From NCBI RefSeq assembly GCF_014652375.1, contig NZ_BMYR01000009.1, positions 62,001-126,000 on the forward strand: a stretch of 64,000 nucleotides of DNA, given 5' to 3'. The DNA is from Alishewanella tabrizica (lineage in GTDB: Bacteria; Pseudomonadota; Gammaproteobacteria; Enterobacterales; Alteromonadaceae). Under the pieces are notes generated by a model. It did not search any database. It had not been told where the DNA came from and saw nothing but the letters and a program-made list of their open reading frames with translations. Shown piece after piece: positions 10,401 to 17,498 of the stretch (positions are counted from its first letter, which is position 1; every line of letters starts with the position of its first letter). A program made the translations under genes and the position numbers.

Positions 10401-10860
10401 TTTAGCACAGTATTTAAACGATGTGGTTTTATCGTTAAGTGCGCGTTTGAAGCAGCTGCGATGCCAATTGCACATAACATGCCCAACACCGCTTAATGTG
10501 TACTCAGATCCGGGTGCCATTGCACAAATTATTACTAATCTCGTAATGAATGCATTGTTGCATGGCTTAGACAATATACCAGAACCACAGATCACGCTTG
10601 AGGTGACCGTTGACGATAAACGGGTGCAAATACGCTTTGCTGATAATGGTTGTGGTATGTCGAAAGCACATTTGCAGCAATTGTTTGATCCTTTTTTCAC
10701 GACTAAGCGCAATCAGGGCGGTAGCGGTTTGGGCGCGCATATCGTCTTTAATTTAGTCACGGCGCGTTTGCATGGTGAAATCACCGTTAACAGCGATATT
10801 GGGCAAGGATTGCACTATCTTATTCGCTTTCCACGTTTTATGGTAAAAGCGGAAGGATAG
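7456..10860 (+). CDS. Beta-propeller (Reg_prop) sensor histidine kinase
   Basis: The 1134-residue kinase begins at GTG 7456, behind AGAAG, with a signal peptide ending near SVFASS. The periplasmic part carries many Reg_prop repeats (GFIWMGSQHGLFRHD, GALWVGTRYGGLNKFD, QLWLGTNNGLYQLD), predicted to form two seven-bladed propellers, then a Y_Y_Y domain (about 750-812). A single transmembrane helix (about 815-838) leads into a coiled coil, a HisKA H-box (GVAHEINTPLG, His901), an N-box (NLVMNALLHG) and ATP-binding motifs DNGCGM and GGSGLGAHI. No receiver or AraC domain is present, unlike the Bacteroidetes hybrid regulators with the same sensor. No response regulator gene is adjacent, so its partner is elsewhere. 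The ligand is unknown; in other bacteria such sensors often detect sugars. Confidence 0.9.
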   Translation: MRYWHLASFSCFLFLVLPLSVFASSSLNTPTAKPVFSRFISLSTPGKTLPVPTTMIQDQQGFIWMGSQHGLFRHDGTDVQEFKADPSRAGNLSASWVSALAVDPSGALWVGTRYGGLNKFDPATEQFVRYDFPAALGTQSAEISALRFDSQGQLWVATYGAGLFRLQQGQLVAEPLPLFFALTTTPPTTLSPPSTANTAVNFINDVFIDTTGAMWLASGDAPIRTAGQRYGGVLYRDNTGVAWQSIPFQHPENKLVSVTRVRESADGQIWASTFGHGLYRYAPALGVFVPAEQPVALQQALLSDIWIDKTQTMWLSSYSNDASGGLWQRDKDGIWIHYPFSSEFTEGLARADLLGLFGDHQGTLWTISQAGIKGLSRYARAIRTVPPGALKNTLLPAPNVLGIDAVSGSEVWLANRDGGVVRFNPETSELQHYPIPSTLTALTSIHAIRKDAKQQLWLGTNNGLYQLDPITGQWQAFPLNTTVAPFIGALYLDKQQNLWIGSRGLGLFKINASRDEVQHFRGLKDEHANLRFGDVNNITEDHLGAIWLGSTDQGIARFDVKNNTFQYWLQHAGSEHGLQMNGVQLILEDAQQQLWLRAGNINHRVLYDPQQPTTTTVFKPYLQAEDQDEHLQQAEVFRLLYRLHWLPEQETYLELNEAHGMQSITWIGAWDIIDNVIYRGGARGFDYFNINELPKIVSLNPVQLTGLSLFNQPVRTGSALLPKALAQLPLLQLNYQQDMFSLRFASPEFKQPQLIQYRYRLTGFDRDWIQSSAQSPIATYTRLPPGEYQFEVSARLPGGKWQAPTLLPLNILPPWWLSWWFRLTILVALVATITGFIYWKLRLEYQVRRKLERLVAERTHQLAEQNHALAASYQQLQQTQQQLLTQEKMASLGGLVAGVAHEINTPLGVCVTATSHLQAEQRSLATAFANRSVGQQQFERFLQHLADGLKILQVNTQRAADLVNSFKQVSVDQSIDSYRDFDLAQYLNDVVLSLSARLKQLRCQLHITCPTPLNVYSDPGAIAQIITNLVMNALLHGLDNIPEPQITLEVTVDDKRVQIRFADNGCGMSKAHLQQLFDPFFTTKRNQGGSGLGAHIVFNLVTARLHGEITVNSDIGQGLHYLIRFPRFMVKAEG

Positions 10861-10883
10861 TGTGCTAAAGCAGTAAACCTAAT

Positions 10884-10911
10884 AAAAAAATCGGGGAGCC
10901 GAAGCTCCCCG
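10884..10911 (-). terminator. Intrinsic terminator of the predicted small RNA
   Basis: On the minus strand an 8-base stem (CGGGGAGC with GCTCCCCG) is capped by a TTCG tetraloop and followed by A then seven T. On the plus strand no T run follows, so it terminates only minus-strand transcription and is not the terminator of the plus-strand kinase gene. Confidence 0.85.
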
Positions 10912-10985
10912 TCAATGCAGGACAAATTTCACAACGACCAGAACAATCCATTTCCGAGCCTAGGCCCTCTCTCACTCCGTTGACC
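10884..10985 (-). ncRNA. Predicted Fur-regulated small RNA, about 100 nt
   Basis: No protein frame fits this stretch, but it has all the parts of a small RNA gene on the minus strand. A -10 (TATAGT, 10992-10997) is spaced 17 bases from a -35 (TTTGCA, 11015-11020), a Fur-box-like element overlaps the -35, and a strong intrinsic terminator closes the unit. The transcript would start near 10985 and end in the U run at about 10884. RyhB, PrrF and NrrF have this architecture and act in iron sparing when Fur releases. I see no RyhB core sequence, so homology is not claimed; it would be a functional analogue. The exact start and length are inference. Confidence 0.62.
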
Positions 10986-10991
10986 TGAGCT

Positions 10992-11020
10992 ACTATACAG
11001 ACTTTTATTTTAAATGCAAA
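10992..11020 (-). promoter_or_regulatory. Sigma-70 promoter of the predicted small RNA
   Basis: Read on the minus strand, TTTGCA (11015-11020, 4 of 6 matches to TTGACA) and TATAGT (10992-10997, 5 of 6 to TATAAT) are exactly 17 bases apart. A start near 10985 follows. Confidence 0.6.
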
Positions 11021-11034
11021 CAATTATCATTAAC
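11016..11034 (-). promoter_or_regulatory. Fur box
   Basis: GTTAATGATAATTGTTTGC on the minus strand matches the 19-base Fur consensus at 14 of 19 positions, including an unbroken AATGATAAT core. It covers the -35 element of the small RNA promoter, where iron-loaded Fur would block RNA polymerase. It could also influence the plus-strand deoR-type gene, which starts about 93 bases further right. Confidence 0.62.
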
Positions 11035-11098
11035 TATTGAGTTATTTTCATTTCATCATTGCCATTGCTTGCAAAATCGACAAAAGCAGATAAAATAT

Positions 11099-11124
11099 CT
11101 TTCGTTTCGAAACATAAGCGAAAG
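11099..11124 (+). promoter_or_regulatory. Probable DeoR-type operator before the glmS regulator
   Basis: CTTTCG (11099) and CGAAAG (11119) form an inverted repeat around an inner perfect palindrome TTTCGAAA (11105-11112), giving repeated TTCG/CGAA half-sites. DeoR-family proteins of the GlpR type bind TTCG-rich repeats. The element ends two bases before the regulator's start codon, so binding would block both transcription and translation initiation there; autoregulation is likely. Confidence 0.55.
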
Positions 11125-11126
11125 TA

Positions 11127-11894
11127 ATGAATAAACGTAATACGCAGCAGCGTCGGCATCTCATTGTGGCGCAACTTCAGCAGCAGGGTGAAATTTCTGT
11201 TGAGCAACTTGCCCAGCAATTTCACACCTCTGAAGTGACTATTCGTAAAGATTTAACGGTGTTAGAAGCGGCAGGATTATTATTACGGCGTTACGGTGGT
11301 GCCGTTCCGGTACCACAAGATTTTGTGTCAGACAGTAGTCTTGAAAAAGTTTCACAGCGAAAGTTAGCCATTGCCAAAGCGGCGGCGGCGCTAATTAAAG
11401 ATCATTATCGTATTATTATCGACAGTGGCCGGACAACGGCTGCATTGCTGCCCGAATTAGCCACTAAACGCGGCTTGGTAGTGATGACGAACTCGTTAGC
11501 CATTGCTAATGCGTTACGCGAATTAGAAAACGAACCGACATTATTGATGACCGGTGGTACCTGGGATCCGCAATCTGAAGCTTTCCAAGGCCAGTTAGCT
11601 GAACAGGTGTTACGCAATTATGATTTTGATCAACTGTTTATTGGTGCCGACGGTATCGACTTAGCGCGTGGTACCACAACGTATAACGAGCTTTACAGCT
11701 TAAGCCGAGTGATGGCGGAAGTATCACGTGAAGTGATCGTGCTGTTAGAGTCAGATAAGTTAGGCCGAAAAATTCATAATCTCGAGCTGCCTTGGTCGAT
11801 GATTAAGGTATTGGTTACCGATACGGGGCTGTCAGAAGCGGCAGCGTTACAAATTGAGCAGCAAGGTGTTAATGTCATTCGGGTTCAGGCCTGA
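11127..11894 (+). CDS. DeoR family regulator linked to glmS
   Basis: The 255-residue protein begins with a DeoR helix-turn-helix (QGEISVEQLAQQFHTSEVTIRKDL, residues about 16-40) followed by the sugar-phosphate-binding isomerase-like domain, with the conserved DSGRTTAALLP, MTNSL, LMTGGTWDP, FIGADGI and LLESDKLG blocks. Full length for the family. It lies 54 bases upstream of glmS in the same direction. This conserved pairing is widespread in gammaproteobacteria, where the gene is annotated as the repressor of glmS responding to amino-sugar phosphates. The ligand is inferred from that context. A TTCG-rich repeat overlaps its own translation start region. Confidence 0.9.
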   Translation: MNKRNTQQRRHLIVAQLQQQGEISVEQLAQQFHTSEVTIRKDLTVLEAAGLLLRRYGGAVPVPQDFVSDSSLEKVSQRKLAIAKAAAALIKDHYRIIIDSGRTTAALLPELATKRGLVVMTNSLAIANALRELENEPTLLMTGGTWDPQSEAFQGQLAEQVLRNYDFDQLFIGADGIDLARGTTTYNELYSLSRVMAEVSREVIVLLESDKLGRKIHNLELPWSMIKVLVTDTGLSEAAALQIEQQGVNVIRVQA

Positions 11895-11948
11895 TTAACG
11901 CATCTTGGTTAGAGTAAACCGATTAATTCAGTTAAATGGAGTAACACT

Positions 11949-13778
11949 ATGTGTGGCATTGTTGGTGCAGTAGCACAGCGGGACGTGGTAGATATTTTAG
12001 TAGAAGGCTTACGCCGTTTAGAATATCGCGGTTATGACTCGGCCGGGGTGGCCGTTGTCGGTACTGCAGGCGAGTTACAACGTTTGCGCCGTTTGGGTAA
12101 GGTAAAAGAACTGGCCGATGCTGTTGCCGCGCAACCTGTACCAGGTGGTACGGGTATTGCGCATACGCGTTGGGCTACGCACGGTGAACCGAGTGAGCGC
12201 AATGCGCATCCACATGTGTCTGGCAATATTACGGTAGTGCATAACGGTATTATCGAAAATCATGGCCCTTTGCGCCAAGCGTTACAGGCCAAAGGTTATG
12301 TTTTTAATTCTGATACCGACACGGAAGTTATCGCGCACTTAGTCGAAGACGAGCTGAAAAAAGCGGGTTCGTTATTAGCCGCAGTGCAAAACGCCGTTAA
12401 GCAATTCAGCGGTGCATACGGCACGGTATTAATGGATAAAACCGATCCTTCACACTTGGTGGTTGCGCGCTCAGGCAGCCCGTTGGTAATTGGCTTAGGT
12501 ATTGGCGAAAACTTTATTGCTTCGGATCAATTAGCATTATTACCTGTTACCCGCCGCTTTATGTTTTTAGAAGAAGGCGACGTAGCTGAAATTACCCGTC
12601 AAAGCGTTACGGTTTACGATAAAAGCGGTGTGCAAGTTGAGCGCGCGGTGGTTGAATCGAACGCCAGTTATGACGCCGGCGACAAAGGCCAATATCGCCA
12701 CTTTATGCTAAAAGAAATTTATGAGCAGCCAAGTGCGATCAACAATACCCTTGAAGGCCGTTTAAGTAACGATTCCGTGTTAGATGAAACCTTTGGTAAT
12801 GGCGCTGCAGATCTGTTTAAAAAGGTAAAGCATATTCAAATTGTCGCCTGTGGGACATCGTATCACTCAGGTATGGTCGCGCGTTATTGGTTAGAATCAT
12901 TAGGCGGTATTTCTTGTAACGTGGAGATAGCCTCAGAATTCCGCTATCGCAAATCCTTTGTACAGCCCAACAGCTTATTAGTGAGCATTTCGCAATCAGG
13001 CGAAACGGCTGATACATTAGCCGCTTTACGTATGGCCAAAGAAGCCGGTTATATTGGCAGCTTAACCATTTGTAACGTTGCAGGCTCATCGCTGGTTCGC
13101 GAATCAGACTTAGCCTTTATGACCCGCGCTGGCGCTGAAATTGGTGTTGCCTCAACGAAAGCCTTTACGACTCAGTTAGTGGGTTTAGCGATGCTGACTC
13201 TGGCTATTGGCAAATACAACGGATTAACAGCTGCCCAGCAACAGGAAATGGTAACGGCATTAAGATCCTTACCGGCCAAGCTGGAAGAAACCTTAACGCT
13301 GGCCACCAGTATTGAAACGCTGGCCGAAGAGTTTGCCGACAAGCATCACTCATTATTCTTAGGTCGTGGCGATCAATACCCTATCGCCATGGAAGGGGCC
13401 TTAAAGCTCAAAGAAATTTCGTATATCCATGCAGAAGCCTATGCGGCAGGTGAGCTAAAACACGGCCCGCTGGCATTAATTGATGCCGATATGCCGATTA
13501 TCGTTGTAGCGCCTAACAATGAGCTCTTAGAGAAATTGCAATCTAACGTGGAAGAAGTACGCGCCCGTGGCGGTATTTTATATGTGTTCGCCGACATTGA
13601 CGCGCACTTTAAGTCTGATGCTACCCAGCGTGTAGTGAACGTACCGCACGTTCATCCGTTAATTGCACCCATTATCTATACTATTCCGCTGCAGTTATTG
13701 AGCTACTACGTGGCGATTATTAAAGGCACGGATGTCGATCAGCCGCGCAATCTGGCGAAGTCGGTGACGGTAGAGTAA
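11949..13778 (+). CDS. glmS: Glucosamine--fructose-6-phosphate aminotransferase
   Basis: The product turns fructose 6-phosphate and glutamine into glucosamine 6-phosphate, the first step to UDP-GlcNAc for peptidoglycan and lipopolysaccharide; cytoplasmic. At 609 residues it is full length. It starts MCGIVGAV, so Cys2 becomes the N-terminal glutaminase nucleophile, followed by [25 protein letters not shown] and DTEVIAHL of the class II glutamine amidotransferase domain. Two SIS domains follow ([37 protein letters not shown]) and the protein ends in the canonical LAKSVTVE tail. GGAG lies before the ATG. The upstream DeoR gene is the likely regulator; no glmS ribozyme is expected or seen in the 54-base leader. 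Confidence 0.98.
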   Translation: MCGIVGAVAQRDVVDILVEGLRRLEYRGYDSAGVAVVGTAGELQRLRRLGKVKELADAVAAQPVPGGTGIAHTRWATHGEPSERNAHPHVSGNITVVHNGIIENHGPLRQALQAKGYVFNSDTDTEVIAHLVEDELKKAGSLLAAVQNAVKQFSGAYGTVLMDKTDPSHLVVARSGSPLVIGLGIGENFIASDQLALLPVTRRFMFLEEGDVAEITRQSVTVYDKSGVQVERAVVESNASYDAGDKGQYRHFMLKEIYEQPSAINNTLEGRLSNDSVLDETFGNGAADLFKKVKHIQIVACGTSYHSGMVARYWLESLGGISCNVEIASEFRYRKSFVQPNSLLVSISQSGETADTLAALRMAKEAGYIGSLTICNVAGSSLVRESDLAFMTRAGAEIGVASTKAFTTQLVGLAMLTLAIGKYNGLTAAQQQEMVTALRSLPAKLEETLTLATSIETLAEEFADKHHSLFLGRGDQYPIAMEGALKLKEISYIHAEAYAAGELKHGPLALIDADMPIIVVAPNNELLEKLQSNVEEVRARGGILYVFADIDAHFKSDATQRVVNVPHVHPLIAPIIYTIPLQLLSYYVAIIKGTDVDQPRNLAKSVTVE

Positions 13779-13827
13779 AACTTAGGATCGAACATTATCG
13801 ACATACTAAGAATAATCTCGTTATATT

Positions 13828-13849
13828 AAAGCCGGCTAAAGCCGGCTTT
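13828..13849 (+). terminator. Hairpin terminator after glmS
   Basis: AAAGCCGGC and GCCGGCTTT form a 9-base stem around TAAA, 50 bases after the glmS stop. The run of T after it is short, but a second strong hairpin follows at once. Confidence 0.7.
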
Positions 13850-13897
13850 ATCTCTTTCAAAAACGTAATATCTTTTTGAAAGAGATATTACGTTTTT
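13849..13897. terminator. Two overlapping, mutually exclusive 15-base hairpins
   Basis: Arm pair A (13849-13863 with 13873-13887) and arm pair B (13859-13873 with 13883-13897) are both perfect 15-base inverted repeats with 9-base loops, and they share bases, so only one can fold at a time. On the plus strand hairpin A is followed by TTACGTTTTTT; on the minus strand hairpin B is followed by a T run. It probably works as a two-way terminator between the convergent glmS and marR genes. The marR stop codon (13888-13890) lies inside it. Confidence 0.65.
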
Positions 13898-14391
13898 TCA
13901 GTCGCGGTATTAAACCCTGCCAACCATACCTTTAACAAACCACTGAGTTGCTGTTGTTGCTCGGCGCTTAAATTGCCCATTAGCCGCTGCTGTAAGGCGA
14001 TATGCTCGGGTAGCGCTTGCTCAATCAGCGTTTTGCCTTGCTCGGTTAAACTAACATGCACCACGCGCCGATCTTCGGTGCAGTGGCGGCGGCTTATTAG
14101 TTGTCGTTGTTCTAGTTTGTCTAGTCGGGTGCTCATAGCGCCAGAGCTTAATAGCATGCTTTGATACAGTTGCGATGGCGATAACGAATAGGGCTCACCA
14201 GCACGTTTTAACGTGGCTAACACATCAAACTCACCCTGCTTTAAACCATGCTGCTCGTAGCAGTGTAAAAATGCCAGCTCCAGCGTTTTATTTAAGCGGG
14301 CAAAGCGACCGAGTAACTGTATAGCCAGTAATTCATCGGTAATACCTTGGCGTTGCCACTGGGCGGTAATAAGATCTAAATCGTCATTCAT
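13888..14391 (-). CDS. MarR family transcriptional regulator
   Basis: The 167-residue protein has the MarR winged-helix core: FDVLATLKRAG, LSPSQLYQSMLLSSGAMSTRLDKLEQRQLI and the wing RRHCTEDRRVVHVSLTEQG. It is divergent from an MFS transporter gene, and the spacer holds a perfect 16-base palindrome plus a second 12-base palindrome, so it very probably represses that transporter and itself. The ligand is unknown. Its last codons and stop lie in the double hairpin shared with the end of glmS. Confidence 0.9.
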   Translation of the reverse strand: MNDDLDLITAQWQRQGITDELLAIQLLGRFARLNKTLELAFLHCYEQHGLKQGEFDVLATLKRAGEPYSLSPSQLYQSMLLSSGAMSTRLDKLEQRQLISRRHCTEDRRVVHVSLTEQGKTLIEQALPEHIALQQRLMGNLSAEQQQQLSGLLKVWLAGFNTATEKT

Positions 14392-14470
14392 AGTGGTTTA
14401 TTAGCCCGTTGTGTTAGCTCAGATTAGTGATCTGCTTTACAGCTTAACCAAGAACAGGCAGAATAGAAAT

Positions 14471-14499
14471 ATCTTTACGTAAAGATACTTTTTAAAAAG
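14471..14499. promoter_or_regulatory. Tandem palindromic MarR operators
   Basis: ATCTTTACGTAAAGAT (14471-14486) is a perfect 16-base palindrome; CTTTTTAAAAAG (14488-14499) is a second perfect palindrome with its centre 15 bases away. Both lie in the 125-base spacer between the divergent marR and MFS genes, closer to the MFS start codon. MarR dimers bind symmetric sites of this size. Confidence 0.68.
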
Positions 14500-14516
14500 A
14501 TTCTTTAAGGGTGTTT

Positions 14517-15839
14517 ATGTCTGTTTCATCTTCCCGCGCTAACCCTGCTGCAACTGCAAGCGCGGAGACCCGCTCTACTTTAGTAAAAACATTACAGGTC
14601 GATAGCGCAACGGCTGCTGTACAGGTGCCGGCTAAACCCAGCCAAGCGAGTATATTAAGCACCGCACAAGGGTTATGTTTACTGGCAATCGTACTGGTAG
14701 CGTTAAATTTGCGGCCCGCTTTGGCGGCGATAGGCCCTTTGTTACAAGCGATTCAGGGCGATATTAGCTTAAGCTTTAGTGCGGCCTCCTTGTTAACGAC
14801 GTTGCCGGTATTGGCAATGGGTTTGTTTAGCTTTGTTGGTTTTCGGTTAGCCGCGCCATTGGGCTTAGAGCGCACGGTGGCGGCAGCCTTAATGGTGTTG
14901 GCGCTGGCAACAGCGTTGCGTTTCTGGGCACCTAATGCCGGTTTATTGATCAGTACGGCGTTGTTAGCCGGTATGGCAATTGCCATGATCCAAACCCTAT
15001 TGCCCGCCATTATTAAAGCGCGTTTTGCCGAGAAAACGCCGCTGATTATGGGTTTTTATGTCACGGCCATTATGTCGGGTGCGGCTATTGCGGCTATCAG
15101 CACGCCACTTATGGCCAGCAGCCTAAGCTGGCGGATGAGTTTGGGCAGTTGGGTATTCTTGGCACTGTTCGCGCTGTTTATCTGGTGTTGGCAATTAAAA
15201 ACACCCAAAGCCGCCAGTCAGGCCATGGCGCCTGCGCCAGCGTTGTCGTTTTGGCGCAATAAACGAAGCTGGCAATTGGCAGTATTTTTTGCGCTCGGCA
15301 CCAGCTGTTATGTCTCGGTGTTGGCTTGGCTGGCGCCTTATGCCATTGAGCAAGGCTTAACTGCTAAACAAGCTGGCTTGCTGCTGGGGTTTTTAACCAG
15401 CTGTGAAGTGGTAGCGGGCTTATTCTTCCCGTGGTTAGCCATGCGTAGTCGTGATAAGCGCCAAGTGATTGCTATTCTTTGCGTGCTGCAATTGTTGGGG
15501 TTTAGCGGTTTAGCGTTGTTGCCCGATACGGCGTTGTTGCTGTGGGTGGCGATGATCGGTTTGGGCATTGGTGGGATTTTTCCACTGGCCATTATAATTA
15601 CCATGGATCATGTAGATAACCCGGTACAGGCTGGGCGCTTAACCGCCTTTGTGCAAGGTATCGGTTATATTATGGCGGCCTTTACCCCGTGGATCGCTGG
15701 CGGGCTGCGCGACAGCTTGCAAAGCTTTACCCTTGCCTGGTTGCTGCTAGCGGCTAGCAGCGTGCTGGCGCTTTATTTAGGGGCAAAGTTTAGTGTTGCC
15801 AGTTATCGGCAGCACTTTGCGCTCACGTCGCCAGCTTAA
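14517..15839 (+). CDS. MFS transporter, CynX/NimT family
   Basis: This inner-membrane transporter has twelve predicted helices starting after a polar N-terminal stretch of about 50 residues. The first helix reads LVALNLRPALAAIGPLL, the hallmark of the CynX/NimT subfamily, which includes cyanate and 2-nitroimidazole transporters. The frame also opens at a GTG (14511), but the ATG at 14517 has AAGGG five bases before it and is preferred. The long polar N terminus, rich in Ala, Ser and Thr, is unusual for the family. It is divergent from a marR gene with palindromic operators between them, suggesting a drug- or metabolite-inducible exporter. Its 3' end shares TTAA with the convergent diguanylate cyclase gene. 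Confidence 0.88.
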   Translation: MSVSSSRANPAATASAETRSTLVKTLQVDSATAAVQVPAKPSQASILSTAQGLCLLAIVLVALNLRPALAAIGPLLQAIQGDISLSFSAASLLTTLPVLAMGLFSFVGFRLAAPLGLERTVAAALMVLALATALRFWAPNAGLLISTALLAGMAIAMIQTLLPAIIKARFAEKTPLIMGFYVTAIMSGAAIAAISTPLMASSLSWRMSLGSWVFLALFALFIWCWQLKTPKAASQAMAPAPALSFWRNKRSWQLAVFFALGTSCYVSVLAWLAPYAIEQGLTAKQAGLLLGFLTSCEVVAGLFFPWLAMRSRDKRQVIAILCVLQLLGFSGLALLPDTALLLWVAMIGLGIGGIFPLAIIITMDHVDNPVQAGRLTAFVQGIGYIMAAFTPWIAGGLRDSLQSFTLAWLLLAASSVLALYLGAKFSVASYRQHFALTSPA

Positions 15840-16810
15840 CAGCTGGCGTTAATGCAATCGCGGCCATCTGCTTTGGCGCGGTATAAGGCCGTATCTGCTG
15901 CGCAAAGTAAGGCCGTGCTGGTGCGAAACTGACCATTAATCTCACTGGCAATGCCCTGACTTACGGTGATACCCACCGACGCAGGCAAGCCCGTATCGGT
16001 AAATTGCAGCAGCCTAATCGCTTGTTGCAGCGCTCTTGCAACATTCAAGGCTTTAATTTCATTATAGTTTGGTAAAATTAACGCAAATTCTTCGCCACCA
16101 TAACGTGCTGCCAATTCAGCATCAAGTGGCATGGCCTGCAAAATGGCGCGAGCTACTTTACGCAAGCAGGCATCGCCCTGAATATGGCCGTAGGTGTCGT
16201 TAAACTGCTTAAAAAAGTCGATATCAATAATGATCACACTAAGCGGTCTTTTCGCGGCAGTGCATTGTTGCCAGTTCTGTAATAACTGTTCATCAAAACT
16301 ACGGCGATTCGCTAAGCCCGTTAATGCATCGGTTGCGGCTTGACGGCGAAGCTGGGTTAACTCCGCTTTTTGGCGGCTAAGATCACGTAAAATAAGCACT
16401 AAACTTGCTGGCGACTCGGGTAAAAACGACACCGAGAGTTCAATATCTTTACGCTCACCATTGGCGCATATTACAACCATCTCGGTAGGGCCAGCTTGTA
16501 ACGACAATACACGTTTCGCTACAATTTTCACTAATCCTAAGTATTGTTGCTGGCAACGACCTTGTAAAAATGCAGGCCAAGATTCGCCAATTAACGGCTG
16601 ATCCACGCAATTTAGTAACAGTGCGGCTTTTGCATTCGCGCATTGAATGATCCCGTCAGGTGATACCACCAACACGGCTTCGGCCAGATATTGAATAAAG
16701 CGGCTGATTGTAAAGTGTTCCGCTTGATTATGCTCATTTAGCGATAGTCCATTATGCTCATCATTCAGTGCTTGAGGTTCTAAGGTGTTTTTAAACGGGG
16801 CTGCGCTCAT
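15836..16810 (-). CDS. PAS-GGDEF diguanylate cyclase
   Basis: The soluble protein of about 324 residues has a PAS domain (about 40-155) with PDGIIQCANAKAALLL near its start, and a GGDEF domain. The active-site loop reads ARYGGEEFALILPN, an intact GGEEF, so it should make cyclic-di-GMP. A complete inhibitory RxxD site was not searched for in detail. The longest frame starts at GTG 16825; the ATG at 16810 (MSAAPFKN) is preferred, with GGA nine bases upstream. Monocistronic, convergent with the MFS gene by a 4-base overlap. The PAS input is unknown. Confidence 0.9.
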   Translation of the reverse strand: MSAAPFKNTLEPQALNDEHNGLSLNEHNQAEHFTISRFIQYLAEAVLVVSPDGIIQCANAKAALLLNCVDQPLIGESWPAFLQGRCQQQYLGLVKIVAKRVLSLQAGPTEMVVICANGERKDIELSVSFLPESPASLVLILRDLSRQKAELTQLRRQAATDALTGLANRRSFDEQLLQNWQQCTAAKRPLSVIIIDIDFFKQFNDTYGHIQGDACLRKVARAILQAMPLDAELAARYGGEEFALILPNYNEIKALNVARALQQAIRLLQFTDTGLPASVGITVSQGIASEINGQFRTSTALLCAADTALYRAKADGRDCINASC

Positions 16811-17100
16811 CTTATTTGTCCACACTAGTGAGTTTTGTTATAGCTCACTATAGAGCGTTAGTTGTGCTAGAACCTTTCGGTAACCTTACTTTTTAAGATT
16901 ATGATTTTATTTAATAATATTTTTATTTTTCAAGCGGGGTAAGGAAAGATTAAACGTAAATTAGGCACTGGTTGTTGCATAGGCTTGAAGTATGGTTGTT
17001 AGTTTTGCTACTTACGACTTAAAAAGTTGTGGTGATAGCATTAATGTGAAACCCCCGATTGGAGCTTGGTAGCTGGTTTTAGCTTATTTTCTAAAAGCTA

Positions 17101-17475
17101 TTAATCTGGATTATTTTTTACTTCAGGATCGGGGCTAAGGATAAAGAGGGAATTGCTGGTATTGCTTAGGATAAATTGAAATTTAGTGGTGCCTGCGGTC
17201 TGGTCAGTATCTAACATTTGCAAGTACTGGCCATCGCTACTTACGGTAACTGCATCAATAATGCCATCAAAGGGGGTATTAAAGCCTGCACCCATAAATT
17301 TTAACCCTTTACCGGTATTGTCAACTAGCTTATAGGTAATGGTACTGGCCTCGGTAACGGTAATATCACCACTGGGTAATGGCTCGCCACTGGCGCTTTG
17401 ATAACTGAATACCGGCTCGCCTTGTTCCAAGCTTACTGTAACGTTGATAATGAGTGAAGCGTTGGTGTTATTCAT
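17101..17475 (-). CDS. DP-EP family protein
   Basis: The 124-residue acidic, Thr/Ser-rich protein is predicted to be all beta ([33 protein letters not shown]) and ends with a [10 protein letters not shown] motif, as in the small marine-gammaproteobacterial DP-EP family (Pfam DUF with conserved DP and EP motifs). It has no signal peptide and no membrane segment. AAGGAG sits seven bases before the ATG. It begins 23 bases after the stop of the large winged-helix/nSTAND regulator on the same strand, so both are in one transcript. The molecular role is unknown; the family assignment rests on motif recognition by eye. Confidence 0.62.
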   Translation of the reverse strand: MNNTNASLIINVTVSLEQGEPVFSYQSASGEPLPSGDITVTEASTITYKLVDNTGKGLKFMGAGFNTPFDGIIDAVTVSSDGQYLQMLDTDQTAGTTKFQFILSNTSNSLFILSPDPEVKNNPD

Positions 17476-17498
17476 CGGTTTCTCCTTGTCGTTATTGG

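Noticed and set aside
11895-11948. Possible regulatory RNA before glmS
   Set aside because: The leader is only 54 bases and shows no ribozyme or riboswitch structure; glmS ribozymes are a Firmicutes feature.
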